Shown here: piece after piece, positions 22,023 to 31,984 of the stretch | How the letters are laid out: each line of letters opens with the position of its first letter | Position numbering within the stretch: position 1 is the stretch's first letter | Position numbers and translations under genes: made by a program | The notes under the pieces: model-generated | Databases searched by the model: none | The model's input: the letters and a program-made list of their open reading frames with translations, nothing else | What the model was told of the DNA's origin: nothing | NCBI GenBank assembly: GCA_964023275.1 | Contig: OZ029915.1 | Location: forward strand, 15,568,712 to 15,632,711 | Length of the DNA: 64,000 nucleotides | Reading direction: 5' to 3' | DNA from: Norana najaformis | Lineage: Eukaryota > Annelida > Clitellata > Crassiclitellata > Hormogastridae

Positions 22023-23600
22023 TTATATGAATTTTGGCTCTTTCGGCATCCATAGCATTTCAGATGTTAGAGTGTTAGAGCTAAGGCGAAACATAACCGT
22101 CTCTATTGAGTGACCCTTTCTGAAGTGACACTGCAGCTTTGGCATTAGGTTGCACGATTCCATGTAGTACAATATCTGCTGAGCCACTGTTTTCTCTACA
22201 GTCTTAGAGATGAACACAAGAGTGGGGATAGGCCAATAACTATTGATGTCCTTGTGGACCATGCTTGGCTTCTTGATGGCTTGCTTTTGACCCTATGGAA
22301 GACATCCTTCAGATAATGATGCACTGCAGAGCCACACCAAGAATGGAAGCAGCTTATCAACAATTTCTTGAAGGGGGAAAGTTGGAGGCAGATTGATCGA
22401 TCACATCTTTTGGGCAATGACAAGAGAAGTGATCTCAGCTCAACATCTATAACCATTTCAAATCTTCCTAAACAGCACTGAGTTGTTTCATACATTGGCA
22501 GAACTGAGCTCTCTGTATTTCGGCAGACTTGTGACTTTCTTGGTAAGACAGCACAGTTAATCCTCAGCAGAGAACTTGTAGAAGAAGAGTGGAGATAATA
22601 TATTATTTACTTGCCTTTCCTGGCAGTTCTTTGCTTCATGGGCAGCCAGTGCAATATGGGTGTAATATTTTGATATTTAGGGGTCTCTGTTGGACCATGG
22701 ATTTTTAAACTGTTTGTTGATTCTGCAAATCTCTTAGTGTTATAAATGAGAAATGAATTACTGAAATTGAGTTGGGTAAAAATCAGGGCATTTGCTTGTG
22801 ACACCAAAACAGCAGCCAGTGTAATGAATTGCAATATTTGTAATATTTTGATATTGGGGGGTCTTGGTTATGACTCTTGCCAGAGATCTCTGAACTATTT
22901 GTTGTTTCTGCAAATCTCTGCTAGTGATACAACTAAGAATTGAATTAGTTTAGTTGAGTTGGCTAGAAACTGAAGAATTTGCTTGTGACACCAAGACAGT
23001 TTGAGGCTTGTGAGATCTGATTCTACAAATATCTCATATCTGAAAGTGTGCTGATTTGCATGTGGCCTGAACATTTTGAGCAAATGACATGGTTGAGTCA
23101 AATACAATGCTTGGACTTCATGCACTCTTGTACTATTAGCATCCAAACCACCTAACTGAACAGGTGTAGGCTAGTAAAATTTGCAGAGTTATTGACTTGT
23201 GTTTAAGAGAAGGATTCGGGTTTAGAAGGATTTAGAAGTTTATTAGTAGTCATCCTTGACTGAATCACCAAAAACAGAAGTATCCCGGTAAGTAGTTGGA
23301 GAGTGGCATCAGATGTGGAACTGCAAAATGAAAGGAATAGCTGGGTATTGTCAGCATACAAGTAGTAATCTAGAGAGCTATCAATAAGTAGTTAACCAAT
23401 TGAAGTCATATTTGCTTACCTTATGCCTTGTTTCATTTTATGAAGCCAAATTGCAGATTTGGCATGAAATTGCATAATTCCAGCCAGTGCAATGTCTGTC
23501 TAGTTACTACTTTCTCTACAACATGGGAGATTAATTAATGTAAGGTTGGACATAGGCTAGGTAATTATTGATGTAATCCAAGTACATGCCTGGCTTTTTG
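22023..23600 (-). mobile_element. CR1 fragments, minus strand, with tandem duplication
   Basis: Minus-strand pieces of CR1 RT: VHKDINSYWPIPTLVFISKT and PKLQCHFRKGHSIETVMF (22262-22080), and ITPILHWLPMKQRTA near 22650-22610. The 3' part contains a diverged tandem duplication with period about 178 bp: TGTAATATTTTGATAT at 22661 and 22839, each followed by matching GGGGTCT, CTGCAAATCTC and TTTGCTTGTGACACCAA blocks. A further CR1 RT trace lies near 23440-23600. The pieces look like several old insertions rather than one element. Confidence 0.55.
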
Positions 23601-23759
23601 AGAGATGGCTGTATTGTGGATTGCTTCTGACTGTCTGGCATCAATCCAAAGAAGCAGACCCATGTCAGAGCTGCTCATTTACAGCTTTTTAGAGAAGGAA
23701 CGTTTAGAGAAGGAACATTTTCGGGTCAAAAAGATTCCTCTTTCTCTCTCTGTTTCCAC

Positions 23760-25917
23760 GTTCAAAGCATTATGCCCTTCTGCGCCATGACTCGTGGTCC
23801 AGTCACCATCCTGCCCTCTACTGGCTGGGCTGCTCTCCTTTTACGTCGACCTTCTACGCCAAGTTCTCCTCGCTTCTGGAAGTCTTCGCCACCTTCAACT
23901 GTCAGCTAATCATAACCGGGGACCTGAACATTCACCTCGAGAACCGTGATCTTCCAGAGTCTGTCCGCTTCAACGATCTGATTTTCCAGTTTGGCTTCAT
24001 TCAGCACGTCGCTGAATCTACTCATGTGCTGGGCAGCTGGCTTGATGTCATTATCACCCGTGATGACTGTAACATCTCAGACGTTATAGTCGAACCTTCA
24101 GCTCTCTCAGATCATGGACTTCTTCTATACGAAGTTCTTTTTCTATGTACCAAGCCAACATATGCGCTTCGGCTTGTACGTGGTTCGAACAGCTTGGACT
24201 GTGAGGTGTTCCTTGATGGTCTGAACCATAGTCCTCTCTGCGAGGACCTCTCCTCCCTCGCTGGTCGCTCATCTGAAGAGCTCTTTGCTTTCTTTGACTC
24301 TTCAGTTTGCCTCCTCATCGATGACCTCCTTCCACTTAGTCCGTAGCGGGCCCGTCAGAGACCATTGGCACCTTGGTTTGACCGATTCTGCCGCGCTTTA
24401 CGTCGTGAGTTCAGGTGGCATGAGCGAAGATATCGATGAACACGTGATCCTGCCGATCGTCTTGACCCCAATGATATCTCTAATTACCGACCTATCGCTA
24501 ACCTTTCCTTCCTCTCTAAACTTCTTGAAAGATGTGTGTCCATCCAACTGGTTGACTACCTTGACTGTAACTCCCTCATGCCTGCTCTTCAATCCGGATT
24601 TAGGAAGTTCCACTCTACTGAATCACTTATTACACATCTCCTGGCCGACGTCTTTGGAGCTTTTGACCACGGACAGGTTACTGTTCTTGCCCTCTGTGAT
24701 GTTAGTGCTGGTTTTGACACTGTGGATCACTCTATCCTTTTGGGGCATCTAGAAAAATCTGTTGACATTACTGATACTGCCCTTCTTTGGTTTCAGTCAT
24801 TCCTCTCACACTGCTCTCATTCTGTTATCTTTGGGTCTACACGTTCTGCCTGGTCCCTTATACCTTTTGGCCTTCCTCAGGATTCTGTCCTGGCCCCTCT
24901 CCTTTACATTCTGTACACTGCCGATCTGGCACGAGTTCTCCTTCCCATGGGTGTTGCTGTCCATCAGTATGCAGACGACACTCAGGCCTTTGCTCATGGC
25001 CCAGCGGAAGCGGCTTCCTCTCTGGTTGAGAGGATTCTTGATGCAACATCTGCCCTTGGTCTGTGGATGTCCTCTAATCACCTCCGACGGGACTGTGGTA
25101 AGACCCAGTTCATCTGGTTTGGTGGTCGTGCTCAGCTTGCTAAGATTGATACATCATCCTTACACCCGAGGTTTCTGGACATTCTATTCTGTTCCAAAGT
25201 TCGTGATCTTGGGGTTGTCCTGGACTGGGAACTCTCCTTGACTGATTATGTTAACAATGTCTCCCGCTCATGCTTTTACCACCTTCGTCAGCTTCGTACC
25301 ATCTGCCGCTCCCTCTCCTTTCATGCCGTTACTACTCTAATTCACACCCTTATCTGCACCAGGGTGGACTTTGGTAATGCTATCTTTGCTGGACTCTCAC
25401 TTGCCAATATTTCCAAGCTTCAGTCTGTTCTCAGTGCTGCTGCCCGTCTTATTGGAGGCGTCCCCAGGTATGGCCATATAACTTCCTTTATGCGGAATAC
25501 TCTGCACTGGCTTCCCATTCAGCAGCGTATCCAGTTCAAGATCCTAACCCTTATGCATAATTGTCTCGTTGGCTCTGCTCCATCATACCGTAGGGACTTC
25601 TGCATTTCGGTCTCCTTGGTTCCAGGCCATAGCACTCTCCAGTTGGCCTCCCTTGGACTCCTGACTGTCCCTCGTATGTGCACTGCTACGGCTCAGTCTA
25701 GAAGCTTTGCCTGTGTTGGACCTAATAGCTGGAATTGCCTTTCCCGAGAGCTCCGGCTTGAATTCCTCAGTTTGTCACTTCCGCAGTTTCGCAAGCACCT
25801 AAGTCTGAATTATTTGACAGTGGTCTCTCTGGTTTGGGTCGGGAGCACCTCTGATGAACCTATTCTTGAAGTGGTGCTTTATAAATGTCAGATTATAATT
25901 ACAATTACAATTACCAT
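23760..25917 (+). mobile_element. CR1 LINE, well preserved, internally deleted
   Basis: A plus-strand copy contains the C-terminal part of the endonuclease, a shortened linker and a complete RT, ending in an ATTACAATTACAATTACC tail (about 25895-25917). EN and RT are in the same frame, with stops at 24344 (TAG) and 24437 (TGA). Compared with relatives in this window (minus 63652-62726) about 200 residues between the linker and DPNDISNYRPI are missing, so it carries an internal deletion. The matching 3' tail occurs at 10452 and 42916. Confidence 0.85.
23800..24343 (+). pseudogene. CR1 endonuclease, C-terminal part
   Basis: The frame shared with the RT downstream contains FYAKFSSLLEVFA, IITGDLNIHLENR (the GDxN block, about 23915-23950), FGFIQHVAESTHVLGSWLDV (about 23990-24050) and PSALSDHGLL (the SDH block, about 24095-24120). 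These are the latter catalytic blocks of the APE-type fold. The N-terminal half with the catalytic Glu is absent, so the copy is 5'-truncated inside the domain. The first stop is at 24344. Confidence 0.75.
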
Positions 25918-25921
25918 GTGA
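24464..25921 (+). pseudogene. CR1 reverse transcriptase, open over ~480 codons
   Basis: A continuous frame from DPNDISNYRPIANLSFLSKL to the stop at 25921. Motifs: QSGFRKFHSTESLITHLL, VLALCDVSAGFDTVDHSILL (motif A Asp), GLPQDSVLAPLLYILYTADL (motif B region, with QD where most have QG), HQYADDTQAFA (motif C), LGVVLDWELSL, CTRVDFGNAIFAGLS, LHWLPIQQRIQFKIL and VGPNSWNCLS. It ends in Ile/Thr repeats translated from the ATTACA tail. RT residues are intact, but the protein lacks a complete endonuclease and has two upstream stops, so autonomous activity is unlikely. Confidence 0.85.
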
Positions 25922-26279
25922 CACTGCATTGTGGAGGATGTTGTTTCAGCTTTAGGCTGACTTTTGAGTCTGGACTTTCAGGATCTAACAATGCCATTCC
26001 TTATCTTAGTAAAAGGAGTGCCTTCTTTGCAGAACCCAAATCCAGTTTGTCTACATTTAGGAGTTTGGCTTTATTCCTTGTTTGACCAAGTCCTATTGCA
26101 GACACATTCAGCACGCCCAACTGTTTGGCACATTGCTCTGCGCTGTGACTTGAACCATAGTGTAATTGGATTTCATCTGACACAAGCTGAATGCAGCAGC
26201 AGGAGGTGTATGTATGAATGCATGTATCAAAAGACTTAATTTACTATGTTTCAAGTACAGTAAAGGTGCTGCATGCTTG
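25922..26279. other. no recognisable feature
   Basis: Short overlapping frames on both strands without motifs. Likely old repeat sequence. Confidence 0.3.
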
Positions 26280-26800
26280 AATACTCTAACAGGTCTAAAC
26301 AAGTGCATTTTATTACAGTTCAAAATTTGCTGAACAGAGTCAAATGCAACAATTGTGGGTGCAGCAGAATAATGTTCCAAGAAGAAGGTCCCAGAGATGT
26401 GCAGGCATGATGGGCTTGAGTTGATGTGCAGAAACAAAGTGCCTACATGTCTCCATGAGCAGTAAAGCACAGCAACCCAGTTAAATTGACTCGAACAAAG
26501 AGCTGATACGTGTGAGACTGGTGCTAGCCAATGAAGCCTGCCTGCTCCAGGTGGAGGATCTTGAACTTTATTTTCTGCTCAACAGGGAGCCAGTGGAGTG
26601 TTTTCCTCATATAATCTGATATTGTAAAAACTTTGGTAGATTGGCCAGTAATCTAGCAAAAACAGTTGAAGACAGACTGAAGCTGACAGATTCTGAACTT
26701 CAGCAGGCCTGCAAGGATGGAATTGCGATAGTCATAGTGTGTTAGTATAAAAAAGCACCAATTATTAGGCTTGCTTAACCTAAGCCGTTGGAGGCTGATC
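26280..26800 (-). mobile_element. two old CR1 fragments
   Basis: The minus strand shows a motif-A-like AAPTIVAFDSV trace at about 26360-26330. At 26640-26540 there is a KTLHWLPVEQK-like block in broken frames. In the minus direction the C-terminal block precedes motif A, so they cannot belong to one colinear copy; two insertions or a rearrangement are needed. Confidence 0.45.
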
Positions 26801-27640
26801 TATGCAGTTTTATGTTTCAGTAAGAGAACATTTGCAAAGAGACCTCAACAAGAATGAATGTATATACACTGTAAACTCCGTAGAATGAAACATCATACAA
26901 CATGGAAAACAGACAGAGTCCACAGAGTTCCTGGTTCTTCTCCAACTATCAGTCTTGCAGGGCCTTGAACTGTGAGTGTCAAATCTCTGTTCAAAGACAC
27001 GGTGTCAGTCCACATTCCATCTTCAGCTTTGACTTTGAGCCCCTCCAGCTAGGCTCAACTCTCTCAGTCCTCCAGCTTCTTTGCTACTTCAGGAACACTT
27101 TGGAAGATTTCCTCTTTCTTCTGAAAGAAACGAAACCTATCAACTTCTGTTCTTAGTCCACAGGGAACAGAGAGCTGTACATCAATCTGAGGGGTAGATA
27201 AACACAGACTACCCTCTCAATGTGTCCAGAAGTGCGTTGTGCACTCTCCGTGCATCATATCTGGTACAATACAAATTAGTGTACAAAACAATCAGCATCC
27301 TCACAGGTGGAAATATGTGCTAATATACATGTACTTTAAATGTGAAATAGTCTTATATGCACTTCTAGGTGTTGACTCACATCTATCTATAAGTAGGCTC
27401 GGACAGGTTCAGTGGCAATCCATTTGTGCCAAACACCTTGCCTTAAACTAAGCACAGCCTAATTGCCAATTAATTATAGCAGCAATTTTTCACAGAGGGA
27501 ACATGCCAGCCCATCGCTTCTATAGGCAAGTAGCAAAGACGACTATTGGTAGGTGCTGACGAAGGCTTCCTTATGTCAGTGGCTTCCAATCATGTTTGCA
27601 TCTTATCAGCACCCTCATATGTTTATGTGTGTGCCAACTG
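26801..27640. other. unrecognised stretch
   Basis: The longest frame is plus 26902-27156 (84 aa, Ser/Leu-rich, with SVLQLLCYFRNTLEDFLFLL); it matches nothing I know. No splice-site-framed exon was identified. Confidence 0.3.
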
Positions 27641-27775
27641 TCTTGAACTGCAGTGTTCTGTATAAGGTTCTGTACTAGGTCTATTCTTGTTTACACTTTT
27701 GAATGCTGATGATACCCAGCTATTCCTTTCAACAATAGTTCTGCATCTAATCCCACTGTCCAGCTACTTTCTTAT

Positions 27776-29146
27776 CATATATACTCACGTAAAAATAGAC
27801 TTTGCATATAAGTCGACTCCTAAATTTTTGACCTTGGAGAGGGAAAAGTCTATGACCCATGTATAAGTCGATGTGGGTTGTTACATATAAATCTGGACAT
27901 TTTATAGCGCTTTTAAATAACGTGTTTTTAGATATAAATCTGGACATTTATAGCGCTTTTAAATGCCAACCAAAGGCCTTAAGTTAGACCATAAGATTGG
28001 AATATGCTGCACGAACAAGTGATTTTCCCAAAATACAGTGGTATCAAATAAACCATCTACCAGCAATCTGTGTCTAAATTATAGTACCTTTAAAATTAGC
28101 AGTTTGTGTAACATAAGTTAAGGCTAACAGCCTACAATTAAATAATTTTCATCACTTACGACCACTATACCATTTCTCATGGCAAACTGTCCCATGCGAG
28201 CTTCACCCATTTACTAACCAAAGGCAAATCAGGTTTCTTCACGTTCCCACCTTTGGTTAACATTACCATGACTGAAACCATCCACGCCCTCCAAACTTTA
28301 CAAACACAGTCTTTAGAAGGCTTGTTCAGTAAACGTCTAAAGGTTGTAGGGACTACAAAGGTTATAGGGACTACTTTGTGTGTACGTCCTTGACGTTTGA
28401 TTTAACGGGATCTGTTAGATGTGCATCGAACATATCCAATGCTAGCAGGCATAATTTCATGAGCAGTGCAGCTGACCATGTGTTGAACATGCATTAAAAC
28501 CCATCATCGTCCATCCAGCCTTTGGGATTGTGCCTTTTACTACGACACCTTTAGGTAACATCATTCCTTGTGGCAGCCTTTCAGTTAAAAACAACCATTG
28601 GTTTAGTTTTGTCCCATCTGCTAAAAGGGTGAGGACCACAATGAAAAGCATTCATTTATGACTGTAATTTTTACAAGAATGGTGTTTCTCCAACAGGATG
28701 TATAGTTCGATTCTCAGGCAGAGGAAATGTGCTATAAAATCAAAAGATCTAGGCTGCATAGAGAACATCGTGCCCAGTGCGCATTGAAAAGGAACTGATG
28801 TTTGAAGAAGGGTAACACATAGTTTAGGAAATCTTATCTTATTCTGCCAGATATTTTGTCAGTAATTTAAAGCAAATATTTATTTCGCTTTGTTAAAAAT
28901 TAATTCTTTATAGTTTCATCAGTTTTATAACATATGAATTTCATCTTCGTGGACGTGCTGTGCAATATCTCATGAATGCGTTATTCAATCTCTGTCAGGT
29001 GTATTGATGTCCTCTCATTTTTGTATTGTGTGATCATTAGAGGATAAATCCTGCAATCTTGGCTTGACCCTTTTATAAGTTGACCCCCAAATTCAGACTT
29101 TCAAAATTGTCCGAAATTTTTTGACATACACAGAGATATACGGTAT
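27776..29146 (-). mobile_element. pogo/Jerky-type DNA transposon relic
   Basis: About 1.37 kb with subterminal motifs ATAAGTCGACTCC-AAATT near 27812 and ATAAGTTGACCCCCAAATT near 29077 on the plus strand. The ends resemble each other as imperfect inverted repeats (TATACTCACGTA on the left, TACCGTATATCTC on the reverse complement of the right) next to TA. Inside, on the minus strand, is a transposase trace. A local duplication of ATAAATCTGGACATT-ATAGCG lies at 27886-27918 and 27934-27964. The element is short and internally deleted compared with autonomous pogo elements (usually over 2 kb). Confidence 0.6.
28457..28651 (-). pseudogene. pogo/Jerky DDE transposase fragment
   Basis: A 64-codon minus-strand frame contains VVLTLLADGTKLNQWLFLTE, PQGMMLPKGVVVK and AGWTM. 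This matches the block of pogo, Tigger and Jerky transposases that follows the first catalytic Asp (usual form: L-ADG-K--P--IFK then PKG--V---GWM). The catalytic Asp residues themselves fall outside the open frame. This is the main evidence for the class of the surrounding element. Confidence 0.65.
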
Positions 29147-29677
29147 GTTTTCAGTGATGTTCAGTCTTGGATGGCTAATACTAAAATTTTCTGTATCATT
29201 CTAAGTTCTTTCTCTTGGGCAGAGGTCAGCAACACATCAAATTTGGCTTTTGTCCAGTTGGTTTAATTCCAGATGGAAATACTATAGATTGCACTTGACA
29301 TCATAAAATAGCACATTATTAAGATAAACTGTCAAAAGAAGGAAGTATATGAGGAAGCTTTCTTCAAATTCTCTGCCCCTGGGCAATGCAAATGTCCATT
29401 GGTATCATTTCTGATATTGTTGGGCCTCCTTCAGTTTTGCTTATCCTTCCACCATCATCCAGTCTAGTAGCATTTGTCTAGGTCTTCCTCTTCTTTTCTT
29501 TCCTTTCATTCTTCCCTCTATGATATTTCTCAGAAGTGATTCACCACACAGTATGTCTTCCTCTGTCTTGTTCTTACTGTAGCCATCAGAGATCTTTTCT
29601 CCTCCATCTGTTGAGGCACCTCTTCGTATGTTTTATGCTCTGTCCAGCTAACCTTCTACATCCTTCTACATCTACCC

Positions 29678-29989
29678 TTAACTCAAAAGCCTCCAGTCTT
29701 CTGAAGTCTTTTTTCTGATGGTCCATATTTCCAATCCATATAAGATCATGCTCCATATTAATGTTTTGACCATTCTTTTCTTTAGGTTCCTCTTCACTCC
29801 TCGTCTCGTTAATTCTTTCCTCTTCATAAAAATGTCTTTTCTCATTGCTATCATTCTTTTTATTTCAATGTGACATTTTGGATCTGTAGTAATCATACTT
29901 CTTAAGTGGCATGTTTGCCTGACCTGTTCCATTTCTTCATCATTTACTGTTATTTTCACTGTTGTTTCTTCTTTTATGCTTATCTTCAT
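29678..29989 (-). pseudogene. RTE RT C-terminal fragment
   Basis: This 103-residue frame is the longest open piece of the older RTE. It carries the post-RT segment with VNDEEMEQVRQTCHLRSMIT, EIKRMIAMRKDIFMKRKELT and LIWSMILYGLEIWTIRKKT, corresponding to FLGS-IT and LYG-E-WTL blocks of intact RTEs. Catalytic motifs lie upstream in other frames. Confidence 0.7.
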
Positions 29990-30148
29990 AACGTTTGTTT
30001 TTTATATCTATTTTCATACCATATTCTATAGAAATTAGGTTCAGGCGGTCCATCATTCTCTGTAGACCTTCTTTTCTGTTTGCCAGCATTGCCTAGTCGT
30101 CTGCAAATCTCAGCGCCTTCTCCAGGTGCTTAGATTCGTGAAGCACAC

Positions 30149-30322
30149 TAGCATATTGGATAGAGCATTCGGCTTGTAACATGGAAAGTATGAGTTTGAG
30201 CCTCCTCCAAGACAGTTACTGTGTAAGGACCTCAAGTAAGTACTTCACTCACAATGCTCAGTGCCATTGATTGATACTAAGTCATTATATAATGGCACCT
30301 AATGAATGCAGAATTAATAATA
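30149..30322 (+). mobile_element. tRNA-derived SINE, copy 2
   Basis: A-box-like TAGCATATTGGATAGAGC at 30149-30166 and B-box-like GTTTGAGCCTC at 30194-30204, then the same body and ATGCAGAATTAATAATAA tail as copy 1. It interrupts the minus-strand RTE next to its FADD box. Box B is more decayed than in copy 1 (A for C at the key position). Confidence 0.75.
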
Positions 30323-30622
30323 ATTTGCAGACAACCAGGCAGTGCTGGCAATTCTACCATTGCTTTTTCTCCCAGATTTTTGAGTATCTCTGCTGGGATG
30401 TTGTCAGTTCCCAAGCCTTGTTATTTTTCATTTCATTGATGGCCGCCACAACCTCATCTTTCAGCACATCTGTTCCTATATCTGTTCCTATTGCTAAGGT
30501 TCATCAGTCACTATAGCTTGCCTATAGTAAAACAGGGAGGAGACCCGACCGACGTATCCTTTGATCGTAGACTTGGAACCGACCTGGGCTGATGAATCAA
30601 AGTCCTCCGTGCCCACCTTCAC

Positions 30623-30871
30623 GTGGGGCAGACTGTTAGTACCCTTTCCACTATGGGAACGGGAACGAACGGGCACGGCAGGCAAAACCAGGGGAAGGCA
30701 ATGGCAAACCACCCCTGTGAAAGTGCCAAGAAAACCGTCATGAGACAAGACAATTCATGTAAAACAATAGTCGCAGATGGTGAGACTCCCAGGCCGGAGA
30801 GCGACTTAACAGCTACTGGGAAAGAGCGAGATGGAGAGTCAAGAGCAATCCGGTCTAATGAAGCAACTTGA
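30623..30871 (+). CDS. short upstream ORF of RTE copy 1
   Basis: An 82-codon frame ends 72 bp before the endonuclease ATG. It is hydrophilic (PRPESDLTATGKERDGESRA) with no known domain. Copy 2 retains the same frame at 45595-45843 with about six differences near its N-terminus. RTE elements often lack a true ORF1, so this could be a remnant ORF1, an upstream regulatory ORF, or simply an open stretch of 5' UTR. Similarity between two young copies alone does not show selection. Confidence 0.35.
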   Translation: MGQTVSTLSTMGTGTNGHGRQNQGKAMANHPCESAKKTVMRQDNSCKTIVADGETPRPESDLTATGKERDGESRAIRSNEAT

Positions 30872-30943
30872 CCAAAGCCGAAAGGACGTCCAGAGGCGGA
30901 TCGCACCAGAAAGCAAAGACTCAACCTGAGCTGCAAGAAGAAG

Positions 30944-31984
30944 ATGAAGATAGGCACGTGGAATGTGCATAGTATGCAGAGTGGAAAGATGGATGTCATA
31001 CAGAGAGAGATGAAGCGACTGGAAATATCAGTCATGGGATTAAGTGAGACAAGGTGGAAAGGACAAGGACATTTTAATTGGAATGGCTATAAGATAATAA
31101 TGTCAGGGCAGGAGGAAAAAGGAAGAAATGGGGTGTCAATCATGTGTGATCAGAGAAGTGCAAATGCAATAATGGGATATGACATGGTGAGTGACAGAAT
31201 ACTGAGCGTAAGATTTCGGGGAAGGAAAGTTAACATAACAATTGTACAGATGTACGCACCAACATCGATAGCAAAAGAAGAAGATCATGAAAAGTTCTTC
31301 AATGAGCTGCAAAGTACAATAGATAGAATCCCTAAGGGAGATGTAATAATGGTCATTGGTGACTTCAATGCGAAGGTGGGAAAGTACATCGGAGGAGCAG
31401 GGGACACGATTGGAGGTCATGGACTAGGAGAACAAAATGAGGCAGGAGAAAGATTAGTAGAGTTTTGCGATGGGAACAACTTGGGAATAATGAATACATG
31501 GTTTGAACAGCCAAAAAGAAGACTGTACACTTGGATGTCACCAGATGGGAAACATCGGAATCAGATAGATTACATACTGATAAACAAAAGATGGAAAAGC
31601 ACGATAAGGGATGTAAGAACGAGACCAGGCGCGGATTGTGGAACTGATCATGAATTATTAGTGGCAACAGTGCAAACGAAATTGAAGAAATTGAAAAAAG
31701 GAGAAAGACTGAACACGTATGACTACAAAGGAATTACACCGGAATACAGAACGGAAATAAGGAATAGGTTTGAAATATTAGAGAGGGACGAGACGATGAT
31801 AGATGAGGACACGAACCACCTGTGGGAGAAGGTGAAGGGAATAATACTAGAAACTGCTGAGAAACACATTCCGAAGAAAAAGAAAGTCACAACAACTCCG
31901 TGGCTCTCGAAGGATGCTATCAACATAGCTGTAGAAAGAAAGGAGGCAAAAAAGAAGGAGACAAAAACAAGGTACGAGAAATGA
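30944..31984 (+). CDS. RTE copy 1 endonuclease
   Basis: A 346-residue open frame with the complete APE-type set: MKIGTWNVHSMQSGK (Asn), MGLSETRWKGQGHF (catalytic Glu), VQMYAPTS, VIGDFNAKVG (Asp/Asn), TWMSPDGKHRNQIDYI and GADCGTDHELLVATV (final D-H). It resembles the craniofacial-development-protein-2-like/BovB RTE polyprotein. The frame ends KKKETKTRYEK at a TGA that overlaps the ATG of the RT frame (ATGA, 31981-31984). In related RTEs EN and RT form one polyprotein, so the stop is unusual. Ten residue differences separate it from copy 2. Confidence 0.88.
   Translation: MKIGTWNVHSMQSGKMDVIQREMKRLEISVMGLSETRWKGQGHFNWNGYKIIMSGQEEKGRNGVSIMCDQRSANAIMGYDMVSDRILSVRFRGRKVNITIVQMYAPTSIAKEEDHEKFFNELQSTIDRIPKGDVIMVIGDFNAKVGKYIGGAGDTIGGHGLGEQNEAGERLVEFCDGNNLGIMNTWFEQPKRRLYTWMSPDGKHRNQIDYILINKRWKSTIRDVRTRPGADCGTDHELLVATVQTKLKKLKKGERLNTYDYKGITPEYRTEIRNRFEILERDETMIDEDTNHLWEKVKGIILETAEKHIPKKKKVTTTPWLSKDAINIAVERKEAKKKETKTRYEK

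Larger units (their letters stand above)
27650..29300 (+). mobile_element. CR1 RT fragment interrupted by pogo-type transposon
   Basis: At 27695-27760 the plus strand reads NADDTQLFLSTI (RT motif C and beyond, reached through frame breaks). After the pogo-type insertion it resumes at 29147 with FSDVQSWMANTK and FCIILSSFSWAE, a decayed form of the D-QSWM-NKL--NPSKTE block that normally follows motif C by about 30 residues. The two halves are therefore the flanks of an insertion. Confidence 0.6.

Noticed and set aside
24762-25241. 159-aa plus frame overlapping the CR1 RT in another frame
   Set aside because: Out-of-frame reading of the well-supported RT; membrane-like composition is an effect of pyrimidine-rich codons.
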